Positions 43,990 through 54,838 of a stretch of 64,000 bases of DNA are shown here, one piece after another. The DNA is from Girardinichthys multiradiatus. Taxonomy: Eukaryota > Chordata > Actinopteri > Cyprinodontiformes > Goodeidae. Location: assembly GCF_021462225.1 (NCBI RefSeq), contig NC_061797.1:2287001-2351000 (forward strand). The letters run 5' to 3'. The position numbers and the translations under genes were made by a program. The notes below the pieces were generated by a model. It worked only from the letters and a program-made list of their open reading frames with translations. It searched no databases and was not told the origin of the DNA. Position 1 is the first letter of the stretch. The number at the start of each line of letters is the position of its first letter.

Positions 43990-44552
43990 TAAAAACAGAG
44001 CTTGAATCTTCTCTGACGATCTTTCTCCTCAGGGGTAATCTTGGCTCTGCCCAATTGCATGGGCTCACAATTATCATTTTCCTCAGTGAGAGGTGACTGA
44101 CTCCTTCTCTCATGCCGGTGTGCAGAAACCTGAGTTAATGATGAGCGACCCTTCTCATGTCGCTTCTCCCTCCTTCTCTCTGCCAGCCGAATATCAATGC
44201 GAGCAGCCAGATCCTCAAGTTGTTTCAGGGAAGAAGGGTAGTCACGAGTCGCTAGCTCATCCTTGATGTCTGCGTTTAATCCTTTCATGAATGCATCCAT
44301 CTGTGCTGCCTCATTCCAACGGCTCTCTGCGGCCAACAAATGAAAGTCAATTATATAGGACGAGACAGGCTGATCACCCTGTTTGAGAGACAGTAATCCT
44401 CTTGCGGCCTCACGACTTGGAATAACAGGGTCAAAAACTCGAATGAGTTCCTTGGAAAAAGTTTCATAGAGGTTACAAGATGCAGACCTGTTATGCCATT
44501 CAGCAGTTCCCCACTGTTTTGCCTTTTCTGCCAGCAGAGATATAACAAAATG
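43911..44552 (-). pseudogene. Gypsy gag, C-terminal half
   Basis: FVISLLAEKAKQWGTAEWHN, FDPVIPSREAARGLLSLKQG and YIIDFHLLAAESRWNEAAQM are typical retrotransposon gag helices. LCFYCGEKGHLALRCPLKG is the CCHC zinc knuckle. The N-terminal half of gag is replaced at 44552 by antisense Tc1 sequence, and the open frame continues into it up to 44648, creating a chimeric ORF. Confidence 0.92.
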
Positions 44553-44555
44553 CCT

Positions 44556-45215
44556 GGTTCCCACCGTGAAGCATGGAGGAGGAGGTGTATTGGTGTGGAG
44601 GTGCTTTGCTGGTGACACTGTTGGGGATTTATTCAAAATTGAAGGCATACTGAACCAGCATGGCTACCACAGCATCTTGCAGCGGCATGCTATTCCATCT
44701 GGTTTGCGTTTAGTTGGACCATCATTTATTTTTCAACAGGACAATGACCCCAAACACACCTCCAGGCTGTGTAAGGGCTATTTGACCAAGAAGGAGAGTG
44801 ATGGGGTGTTGCGCCATATGACCTGCCTCCACAGTCACCGGACCTGAACCCAATTGAGATGGTTTGGGTGAGCTGGACCGCAGAGTGAAGGCAAAAGGGC
44901 CAACAAGTGCTAAGCATCTCTGGGAACTCCTTCAAGACAGTTGGAAAACCATTTCAGGTGACTACCTCTTGAAGCTCAGCAACAGAATGCCAAGAGTGTG
45001 CGTAGCAGTAATCAAAACAAATCGTGTCTACTTTGAAGAACCTATAACATAAGACATAATTTCAGTTGTTTCACACTTTTTTGTTCAGTATATAATTGCA
45101 TATGTGTTAATTCATAGTTTTGATGCCTCCAGTGTGAAGCTACAATATTCATAGTCATGAAAATAAAGAAAACTCTTTGAATGAGAAGGTGTGTACAAAC
45201 TTTTGGTCTGTACAG
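44556..45215 (+). mobile_element. Tc1 family C, 3' half
   Basis: Begins in the middle of the transposase (KHGGGGVLVWRCFAGDTVGD) and includes FQQDNDPKHTSRLCKGYL (second Asp), the SPDLNPIEM-type segment after a frameshift near 44820, the C-terminal end near 45050, and the terminal inverted repeat ending near 45215. The 5' half is missing. It abuts the truncated Gypsy gag. Confidence 0.93.
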
Positions 45216-45539
45216 TACATCACATCTGCCTCCTGAATTCAGGAACAACATTAATTTACATCTGAAAGTAGGTCATTTGGAATCTTGATACTCCTACCAC
45301 ATTATTTACCTCACTAGCTGAGTGATAGGTCACTGCATTTTTCAGTGTGCAAGGCCAGCATTTGCAGAGGCATTGAAGCCTTGCATTTCTTACAAGCTGC
45401 TTTTGGCATAAGAGCAAATCCAGTTGAATCTGCAGGCAAGGGTATTCAATGCAGGACTATTGAATGACTTTACCAGTTGCTTCCTTTATTTTACTTTGTT
45501 AGCTGGTGTCAGCTGTAAGCTGCCAGTTCTATTATTCAA
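45216..45539. other. No feature recognised
   Basis: Short unassigned stretch between the Tc1 fragment and the LINE tail. Confidence 0.5.
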
Positions 45540-45840
45540 ATAGATGGTGTAAGGTTTTCTTTTTTTAAAGCTCAATACATATGCATTTTATGAACATTTG
45601 AAATAAAGTACTTCTACTCCGTTGCACATCCCTTGGATCATGAGTATGAAATTTCTATTTCTAATAACTGCACAGTACTTTTATTTTATAATCTTGTACA
45701 GTGTATTATTATTACCATTATTGTTGATCTTGATTTGTATATATTTTTTAAAACTTTTCATGTGATCCTTTGTATATCTGATGCTATTGTTAGACCTTAA
45801 TTTCCCTTCTGTGGGACAATAAAGGCTATTTTTATTGTTC
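45540..45840 (+). repeat. LINE (CR1/Rex1-group) 3' tail
   Basis: Ends ttagaccttaatttcccttc ... gggacaataaaggctatttt, a 3' UTR pattern that occurs in fish CR1/Rex1 and L2 elements. No coding part directly attached on its left. Confidence 0.55.
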
Positions 45841-45846
45841 TAATTC

Positions 45847-46440
45847 ACCTCCAGCTTAACACAGAAAAAAAAAAACAAAGAGCTGGGGTGGACTTCAGAT
45901 GCTGCAAGAGGTCCCACACCCTTGCTGTAATAAGGGGTGAGGAACTTGAGATGGTGGACACCTACAAGTACCTGGGGGTGCAATTCCATAATAAATTCAG
46001 ACTGGACTTACAATACCAGGGCCCTCTACATCAAAGGATAGAGTAGGTTGTTTATCCTGAGGAGGCTTGTGTTTTTCAAAATGTGGACAAGGTTGATACG
46101 GATGTTTTACCAGTCTATAGTGGCCAGTATAATTTTTTTCACTGTAGTGTGCTTGGGAGGTGGCATCAGGTCTTGTGTCGTCAACAACCTGAGTAAGTTG
46201 GTGAGGAAGGCCAGCTTGGAGGTTTGGATGGAACTGGATAGCGTGTAGGCTGTGACTGAGAAGAGGATGAGAGGGAAGTTAAAGGCCATAATGGACAACA
46301 CCCTCTCTGCTCATTCTATGCTAAGCTAAAGAGCTCCTTCAGTCCTGGGCTTCAAGGCACGTTTGAGACTCATGCCATCAGACATTAGGCTCCAAAATAC
46401 CACTGCGCCCAAATTATAGACTATTCCTAATTGTATATAG
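45847..46440 (+). pseudogene. Rex1-type LINE reverse transcriptase C-terminal fragment
   Basis: The translation shows DTYKYLGVQ-like text (45958-45985, frame-shifted), LFILRRLVFFKMWTRLIRMF and CVVNNLSKLVRKASLEVWME, the conserved end of CR1/Rex1 reverse transcriptases. It is heavily mutated. Confidence 0.78.
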
Positions 46441-48470
46441 TTCTACTTTGTTGTCATTTCTTTGTGCTGCAATTTCAACTTAAATGTCCCATATATAAAG
46501 CTATATCTCATCTTAACGATGAAAATGTTTAAAAATTGATAAGTTCCAAATTCTCGTACAACCACAAAAATTGTAGGCTTGCAAAAAGAAAAAATGTTTT
46601 CACCATTCTTTGCCAATTTCAGATATAAACCCGTTTTAGACTTTTGCCAGGATGGTGATGGTACTTGTATTTTTATCACAATGTGTAATTATGAACACTT
46701 CAACATGTTCTTGTTTATATTTGTCCAGTCAAAACCAACTTCGCGACAGCGTCTTATCCAATTATCATATTTCTCTCCCTGAATAATTAGCTAAGAAAAC
46801 TGGCAAGAATCAAATATCTTTAATACGAGTCTTTTCTGATTAGTGGCTGTCACTACTGCAAGTCCTGTAGAAACAAAGCTTATTGAAACCAGCAAACTAC
46901 AGCGCTTCTGAAACTGTACTACACATTCCATTTGCCTGAGACCCAGGTACTTGCTGAGATGACAAGTTATATTTTTAGCATCTTTGACCAGCAACACTGG
47001 ATCCATAACTTGTTTACATTAATATAATTCTATTTGCTAATCATATGAATGCCAAAAATCTACATGACTTTATTGTAAATAAAAAAATATGAATAGATCA
47101 AATAGTACCATTAAAGAAACTGACTTACAGAAATATAGTGAACTAAATACACCTGACCCTTAAAACATACACTTGCTTTTCTACCGGGCCATCTCTGACT
47201 CAACTGTCTCTCCACCCTCAAGTTCTGATCCTCTCTAGGAGCTTGAGGAATTGCTCTGTTCAGTAAGTGCTGTCCTGCTTCATCTGCACTCTGCTGGTCA
47301 TACTAAAGTAGGGAATTAGGAGCGAATCTGCTGCAGCTGAACCACTGGAGGAGTGTACTCTCGTTGAGTGTTTGCAGGACCAGGTAGCCCATCATTCAGA
47401 GAGTTTTGGCAACTTCTGATCACTTCACTTGATCCCTGATTTCAAAACTTGTCACTGCAGAGAAAAAGTTAAATATATTCATCTGCTTAATGACACGATG
47501 TGGAATCTCTGTTCAGCTTATTCATAATTTTCATTAATATTAATTTATTACACAATTAATATTATTTAGAAAACAAATCATAGTTTTAAAAATTAACGGT
47601 TAAATATAGATAATGATGGGATTTTTTTGACCCAGACAGTCAAAATGATGAACAACGTCTAGTGCAACCTGTGCACATGGAGGTAAATGAATGTTTCTGT
47701 AAATTTATCTTCCAACGTGAGATTTTCGTGGTCAACTTCACGTATTTTTGACAAAGCCATCTTCTTTAACTCACTCATCTATGCCCCATCGAGTCTTGTA
47801 CCGCCAGCTCCCGGTGTGTGAGCTTCCAAGCTTGTAACTTAGCAACCTGCTTTAAAGGACCCCCCCAGGATGTCGCTGACACAAGATAATATCAACTATC
47901 CTCATAAGTTGTGTAAGACTTTCTTCTTTGAAAAAAAGATGGACACTTTAGTAGCTGTTAAACAGTGCACATTTTGTGAAGATTACTTACCATTCACTTT
48001 CTGTGTTACCTCCTTTCTTCTCAACTGTTATTGTCCCCTCACTGAAGCAAAGCGGTAAGCCCTGCAGTTCGGGGCAAAGTTCAGAAGTGGGTAGGATCAG
48101 AGTCTGGCACTTTAGTCAGCGCTAACCAATAGGGACACGTCTTAAATCGTTTGGCGTCGCCCAGGATGTCCATGTTCCCAGCACTCAAAACTCTTTGAGT
48201 TCAACCAAAAACAGGGAGCATGAAAACCAAAGATTTCTGACATGCGCAAAAAAAAGTTTATGTTTTGCAAACAACTTTTTCTCTTCGTTAGAAAAAAATG
48301 AGTCATTTGAATAAAAAAATAGTTTGTAAGACAAAACTTTTTTTTCCAAAATAAAATATTCCATTGCTTAAAAAAATATTTAATTACGGTTCCGAACGTT
48401 TTGACCGCAATTAATTTTTTTGATTGAGATTAGTTTTTTGTTTGATTGAATAATATTAAGACAAATCTAT
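46441..48470. other. No gene confidently recognised
   Basis: AT-rich. A minus-strand open stretch with an acceptor-like boundary (about 47425-47316, ending PPVVQLQQIRS and a stop) has exon-like composition but no identity. Another open stretch at 47006-46791 (minus) is similarly unplaced. Confidence 0.45.
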
Positions 48471-50430
48471 CTCCATAGTGTGGCAGGAGAAGCAGAGAGG
48501 AGAAATGTTGCGGTCTGGACTGTTAAAGCTCTAAAGTTTGCCTGAAGTTACAATTTTGGACTCTATGAGGACGTTTTTGTCTTATCCATGACAATAACAA
48601 TCAAAGGGAACACTTCCTCAAATAATTTGGTAGGGATTGGGTCTAACATACAAGTTAAAAGTGTTGGGACCACAGCCATGGATTCCAACAGGAAAACTCC
48701 GGTACAGACTTTTTCTGGAACTTTCAAAATAAATAGCATTTAACCGACCTCCAGCACAACTACAGCCAGGAAACGGGGTAACAGCGGACTTCCCATGATG
48801 CCACTGCCTGCGTAAAACCCCCACTTCTCCCACAAGTCTTTCTCTTCCACCCGGACTCTGTGCGAGGCTGGCTGGAGAGGCAGCGCGCTAATGTCTCTTT
48901 GCTGGCAAAAAGACATAACTCTTCAACTGGATCCGAGAGTGTCATACGATCATCGGTCATATGCACTAAGATAAGTACAAATGAATCACTGTCTGTGTAT
49001 CCGGTAGATTCATTCATGAACGGGAATTAAGGTGCAAGCCTGGCTTGACTTTCTCTCTGAGGCCTGCAGAAACAAACTGGGTTCCAGAGAATTCCCTGTA
49101 GAGACGCTGTCTCTACGAAGCCGACTGGAGCCGTTTTCCCGATCGGAAGGAGGACCGCATCACCGTGGTTACGGTAACGTGCAGTTGGTTGGCGGACATA
49201 ACGAGCCGTCTTTCATCCACATCTGGAAGCTAACGCTTTGTTCATAGAGCTTTCTTCAAACTTTGTCGTCGCCCGGACAACTCCTCCTCAGCATGGTTCA
49301 TACGAGGTTAGGGTTTGGGCAGAGTAATAGAGAAGGATTTAGATTGAAATGATGTAAATGTTTTTCATTTTATGAAGCTTGGTTTTGTTTGTGTTGAACT
49401 CAACTATCTTAGGGCTAGCAGGCTATCTGCAGCACACGTGCTCGGCTTTGTGTTCTGTGTTTTTAAAGTTAAGACAAACTTTATTTAAAGGGTGATTTTA
49501 AACACAGAAGATCGGCCATAACGCTTATGCATTTTAACCCTTTTATTAACGGTATTTTAAAGGTGTGTGTTTGATTCTGGTGCTAAGCTATCAGCTTCTT
49601 TTGTTAGCTTTAACTGCTAACAGCTAAGATCATGTGCTTGCCTGCTAGGGAATATTTAACAGAAAGGTTGTTAGTTTTCAAGCTAGTAAATAATAGTCCC
49701 TAAACATTATTTTACTAAATCTGATAACTAAGTAAACACCATTAAGTCCCATTTCTCCAGAAAGATTTGGCTCTTTTCCAAAATACTTCCTTAAATATTT
49801 TACCATTCCCTTAATAATATTTCTTTGAATGTTATTTTAATAAATAAAGGCAGCTAATTAGACACCGTTGAGAATTAGTCATCCAGAAGGTTGGTTTTAT
49901 ACAGCAGATCATTTTTAAAACATTACTTTATTAAAATAATATTTTATCTGATCTTGCATTGTGAATGGTTGTCTAGAGGTATGTTTATTATTGCCTAAGT
50001 TGGTTCCAAGACTAACTTAACTTCACTTCCAGATTCTTCAAGATAATCCTTGGTTCTCAAACATAAACACTGCATGGTAATGTTGCATCACTCTTTTGGT
50101 CATGGTTTTAACCATCTTTAATCAACTTGTTTATATTGTACATAGCCCATTAGTCTTCCTTATCCTTTCATTTGGCTTGGTAGTTAGTTGGATTGTTTTA
50201 GCATAGTAAAGAGTTTGTTGATTGAAATATGTTTGACTTTGAGTTGACTTATTTTTGTTAATAAATTCTTGTATTTTAAGAAATGGTGTGAATTCATTCT
50301 ATGTGTGCAGAGTTTTGCTGTTCAATAATGTCAGAGCTTGGCTCACCCTTTTGATTTTGTCCTATTACCACCGCCTTACTGGGCTGGTATTCACAGGACA
50401 ACCCTTAACAAACCGAAATATTATTTTATG
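48471..50430. other. Probable dispersed repeats, no gene recognised
   Basis: 48600-49320 is relatively GC-rich with short open frames on both strands but no domain. 50060-50430 (cttatttttgttaataaatt ... cttactgggctggtattcac) looks like a dispersed fish repeat tail I have seen repeatedly, class unknown. Confidence 0.4.
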
Positions 50431-51454
50431 AAATATTAAATTATTAATATTAAATAATATTTTCAGATTCATAATCACAACAAACGTTTAGATGAAGCTA
50501 ATATTTTTGATAACTCAGGAAGCTCCACTGGATCAAAGCAGTCCCAAAACAGATCCATTTCTATAGTTACTTCCAGTGCTTACTCACTTACTGAGGATGA
50601 AGTAATCCTGGCGGGAGTATGGCAGTTATTTTATTTTTAATAGTATACATTTTATTTAAAAAGAATCCCATAAGGTCATTAGTGCTGAGAGCTAAGGGAA
50701 TGGATGGATCAACAGAGCTATGGCTCTGTGGAAGTTTAGCAACTGTACTAAAAAGAAACCTAGGATTACTCTTGTTCTCTTCTATTAAGGATGAGAATTA
50801 AGCTGTTCTAGCTTGGTGAGGTGTCTGTTTATGCAATAGACAATTTTTCTAGATTAAGTAGGAATCCTCTAGGTGTGCAGAGCACCATTTTCTCTCCAAT
50901 TTTCTAACAGTGTGTTTTAATGTACAGAGCCCTGAATTAAACCTGGGAGCCAGTCTCCTATGAATAATTACCGTCTTTTTCATGGGGGCTACATTGTTTA
51001 ATGCACCACACATTGAGGAAGTAACACTATGAACAAGAGAATTAATTTGTTGAGGAGAAGAAACAACAATTTTGTCCTCATCTGAGTTTTTCAGTGATAA
51101 TGGGGAAATTAAAAATGGAACAGATTCTTTACAGGTTGTTACATTGTCTGATAATGATCTATTATAATGAAGTTTTCTTTCAGGTTTTGAGAGTTAAATG
51201 AAACTTCAAGGTTATTGAAAAATGGTCAGACAGGACAGGGTTATGAGAAAATATTGTTATTTATTTACACTCAATACCATATGTTAGCACAAGGTTCAGA
51301 GAATGAAGACAAACGTGGGTATATTAATGTTTATGTAATGTTTTGAGCAATGCCAATTGAGTCCAAGATAGCATTAATGGCTATATTTAGGGTATCACTT
51401 TCAGTGTCAACATGAATGTTAAAATCCCCCACTATAATGAGCCTATCTGTATTT
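50431..51454 (-). pseudogene. L2-like LINE, endonuclease part (distal piece)
   Basis: The minus strand starts at the insertion border with DRLIIVGDFNIHVDTESDTL, the conserved G-D-F-N-x-H-V block of LINE endonucleases, then decayed endonuclease/linker text. It is the continuation of the LINE at 60244-61450, from which it is separated by the 8.8-kb transposon. Confidence 0.85.
51449..51454. repeat. Target site duplication GTATTT, left copy
   Basis: Identical to 60244-60249. Fusing the flanks with one copy restores the LINE reading frame (…SNT/DRLIIVGDFN). Confidence 0.92.
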
Positions 51455-53037
51455 TACGGAAGAGTATTAGGGCCACTAAAAAAATAAAATAAAATTCTGA
51501 CTTTAATCTCAGAATTCTGACTTTAATCTCAGAATTCTGACTTTAATCTCAGAATTTTGACTTTAATGCAGGTGAGCACCTGGAAGCATCTGGGTGCAAC
51601 CAGCTTCATCGCCTGAGATGTGAGTCGTGCAGGGGAACGTCCAGCAATCTTGGGGAACATGTCAGATTTAAGTGACTTTTTACGTGGCCGACGGCTTCCT
51701 GAAGATGCCATTTCATTATTGGAAGAGCAGAAGGTGAGTAAAACAACAGAGTTAGTTTAGTGTCCAAAACGGAACGAGCTGTTAGCATGTTTGTTAGCTT
51801 ACATCGTTAGGAGGAATAAACGTGTTCCACAATGTTACATCACACGCATTGAATATAGGGTTATTAGCTGCTGATTGCTGGAATTATCCCAAAAGTGTTG
51901 GTTGTGTTTTATTTTATTGTTCTTTGTGTTGAATGTTTTCCAAGGAAATTAACCAGTAGTTGAATTATAGACGCTAACCACCTGCCAACATGAAAAATGT
52001 ATTTGATGCGTTCAATTGAGTAACGTTTCGTACAGCAGAGGAGAGAAACTTGAATGAAATTGAAGGTGAAATACATGTTTATATATATTAATCAGGAAAA
52101 TGGATGGCTTGCATAAACAGCTGCCGATCCCCGATTGTTGTTCTGATTGTGGTTGACTAAAGATCCTCTCAAACCATTCGCTAGCACCAACTAATGTTGT
52201 GCAAATAACTATATATAGGCTATGTTAGTGGTACAATGTCGGAAAAATATACAAACTGTTAAAATGTCAGAATCACAAAATAATTTTCCTGCTCTGTGTT
52301 TTATGTGCCAGCTCAAGACTTAAATTACATTTTATACTCTGAGCTACCCTCATTGTTGTCAGTGCAGTTATCGCCAAGGTGCGGAAATGGTGGGCTACAG
52401 TTCACTAAATCAAACTTAATACACTCATTAATGTTTCTTATAAAACAGTAAAACTAAAATTGCTGGTTGGGGAGCACAGTCGCCTTGAACTTTGACCACA
52501 GGGTGATGTTGTTCGCACAACCAATGGAAACGTAAAATTATGTGATGGATGGATGGATGGATGATCCAATTGCTGTTCCAAATAATGATATACAATGTTT
52601 CATTGTGTGTTCTATGTGTAATACCCTTTATTAGACTGTATATTAATGAATCGGTGTTATTGTACCGACATGATAATCAATCCAATCCTTTCATTTTAAA
52701 ATAATGTAGAGGATGGTCCATTTACTGAAAGGCTATGCTTTAGCTCCTTCTTTCACCATTGTATGTCTCCCTAAAACAGTATATAGCTTTTATGCTATTT
52801 AAAGTCAGTATTTTCCTATTGGCATAAGGGTGATCTTAACACTGATTTGCAGGGAAGACTTTGAAAAAAAGTAATTGTGTTTTCTGTCTGTTTTTGTGCA
52901 GATTGATTGGGATGTCATAGCGCTGATGGATGACGCAACTCTGGCAAATTACATCCCTTCCTATGGAGACCGAATTGCCCTCTTCAATTTCTGCAAAAGC
53001 AAACAACCACTCTCAAAAAGAAAACAGGGTCTTCTGC
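51455..53037 (+). repeat. Left terminal inverted repeat (1583 bp)
   Basis: Reverse-complement match of 58620-60243. It ends inside coding exon 2 right after cagggtcttctgc, where the two copies diverge into different genes. Contains ATG exon 51659-51733, intron 51734-52901 (GTGAGT...TTTTTGTGCAG) and SAM-exon 52902 onwards. Also has a (ggat)n run near 52545. Confidence 0.95.
51497..51572. repeat. Subterminal tandem 18-bp repeats, left
   Basis: About four units of attctgactttaatctcag just inside the left terminus. The right end (60095-60205) has more units, with variants of the same motif. Confidence 0.9.
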
Positions 53038-54838
53038 CAAGAGTTCCCCTCTCAGAGTGAGAGACACAGTTCCTGAAATGTCAGATTTGGATGACCTAGT
53101 CAGACTCTACTTCAGACTTTCTTTCAGTAACAAAGAAATACTTGCAATTTTAGCACACAGTCATCAGACTATAATAAGTGTTCGAACTCTAAAGAGAATT
53201 TGTAAAAGACTTGGGCTGTTCTGAAGGAAGAATCAGTCAGACCTGGAAGAAGTGATGGTCTTTGTCCAACAAGAAATCATGACCAGTGGTCAGATGCAAG
53301 GTTATCGATGGCTACATCTTCGTGCAGTTCAATGTGGAATTGTGGTGTCACAAGATACTGTAAGACGCATAATTAAATTGGTTGACCCACAAGGTGTGGA
53401 ACTAAGACGAGCTCGACAATTGAGAAGACGTCAGTACAACTGCAAAGGACCAAATGCACTTTGGCACATGGATGGCTATGATAAACTAAAACTATATGGC
53501 ATTGCTATTAGTGGCTGCATAGACGGTTTTAGCCGCTATGTTTTATGGATGGAGGCTTATGTCACAAACAATGACCCTAAATTGATTGCAAGTTATTTTC
53601 TGAAAACAGTTTCATGCATCAATGGATGTCCAGAGAGGATACGTGCTGACAGAGGCACAGAAAATAGATGTGTCGAACAAATGCAGATGTTTCTGCGGAG
53701 AAACCACAGACAGTTTTGCAGGGGATAAAAGTTTCGTTTATGGAAGAAGTACAGCCAACCAACGCATAGAAGGGTGGTGGGCTACCCTCCGCAAACAAAG
53801 TTTGGATGAGCTTATTTCAAACCTTTCAGGATGATGGTCACTTCACCGGAGACTTTTTGGACAAAAATCTTATCCAATTCTGCTTTCTTAATCTTATTCA
53901 GGTAAAAGGGTGTACACATGTTCTGTAATGTCTGTTTCAAAAGTTGAACATGTAAATGTTCTGGTAGTGTTTTTAGAAATATCAAAAGGTCTTTTGTGAA
54001 TAAAATGAGTTTATTTTCATTTTAATAATTTGATGGAATTTATTTTATCATTAGACATAACTACACCTTTCTCAGCACATGTGCATGGGACAAATTTGTT
54101 TTTATTGCCAAATGTTTTAAATTAGTAGGGAGTCTGTTCCCCAGTGCTCCCTTGGGTCTGGTTTCAGAAAGCATTTTTATCAGTAAGTTAATGCTACATA
54201 TGAAATTAGGGATCATACAGTTTAAAGTGTTGCACCTCTCTGTGTGCATGTGCTGTTTGCTGAAAGTGCTATTTTGTTGTTGTGCTTGGCATTAGAGGTC
54301 ACTTTCTTTTTGTATTAATTACTTAATAAGCCCCAACCTTGGGAAAAGTTATTGTTCCATTATCTGTTTTATACATTTACACTGTGCTGTTTTTATGCAG
54401 GATGAACTTGATGACGTTGTGCACACATGGAACTCACACAAAATCAGGCCAAGTGGTGGTGCATCATCGGGTCGACCAGTAGTGATGTACTCTTTTCCAG
54501 AGCTGCACAGGGCTGAGGATAGACTGAAACCTGTTTTCATGGAGGAGATCATTGTGTGCATGGAAGAGTGTACACCAAAAGGCCAATATCCCTGCGATGA
54601 AACAGTGTTTGAACTTTGTTGTCTGCTTATGGTAGAAAATGAATGGAATGCCCCAAGAGATCCACTTGTTGCTGCTGATCTGTATATAAGGTTAAGAGAA
54701 AAAATACTCCAAAGTGTTTCAGAAATTTCTGTAGTCAAAAAGAGAAAAAACAGTGTTTCTGTTTATCTTGATTATGTGAGTAGTTGTCATGTCTTACAGG
54801 TACCCTATATGCAGGTATTCTTGCTTTGTATCAAATGA
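51659..54838 (+). pseudogene. SAM-domain / DDE (rve) integrase of the 8.8-kb transposon
   Basis: Exon 1 (51659-51733) encodes MSDLSDFLRGRRLPEDAISL plus LEEQK. Exon 2 (52902-53901) starts IDWDVIALMDDATLANYIPS, completing a SAM-like domain. It continues (other frame) with a helix-turn-helix-like segment (LVRLYFRLSFSNKEILAILA ... VRTLKRICKRLG), then the integrase core: NALWHMDGYDKLKLYG (Asp codon 53471-53473), ERIRADRGTEN (Asp 53648-53650) and NQRIEGWWATLRKQ (Glu 53769-53771). Exon 3 (54401-54838) starts DELDDVVHTWNSHKIRPSGG. Breaks: a frame change after the SAM exon (~53030), TGA at 53222, an indel near 53706 and a frame change near 53820. All catalytic acids are retained but the gene is not translatable as written. 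Confidence 0.88.

Larger units (their letters stand above)
39055..44552 (-). mobile_element. Ty3/Gypsy LTR retrotransposon, interrupted and deleted
   Basis: Minus-strand order: gag, protease, RT, (RNase H deleted), integrase, then a long pyrimidine-rich 3' region ending with caataaacctttaaaatttt (poly(A) signal) near 39105. The 3' region is split by a hAT element at 39182-41473. The 5' end is lost at 44552, where a Tc1 family C fragment in the opposite direction begins. No intact 5' LTR is present. Confidence 0.9.

Noticed and set aside
48600..49320. GC-richer region as a first exon/CpG promoter (ATGGTTCATACGAG followed by gtta)
   Set aside because: The putative coding piece is only five codons and surrounding features look like a dispersed repeat; not enough to call a gene.
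51529..51788. Minus-strand 60-codon frames in the TIR (and their copies at 59870-60129)
   Set aside because: They are antisense to the ATG exon of the SAM module, whose splice sites and frame are convincing in the other direction.
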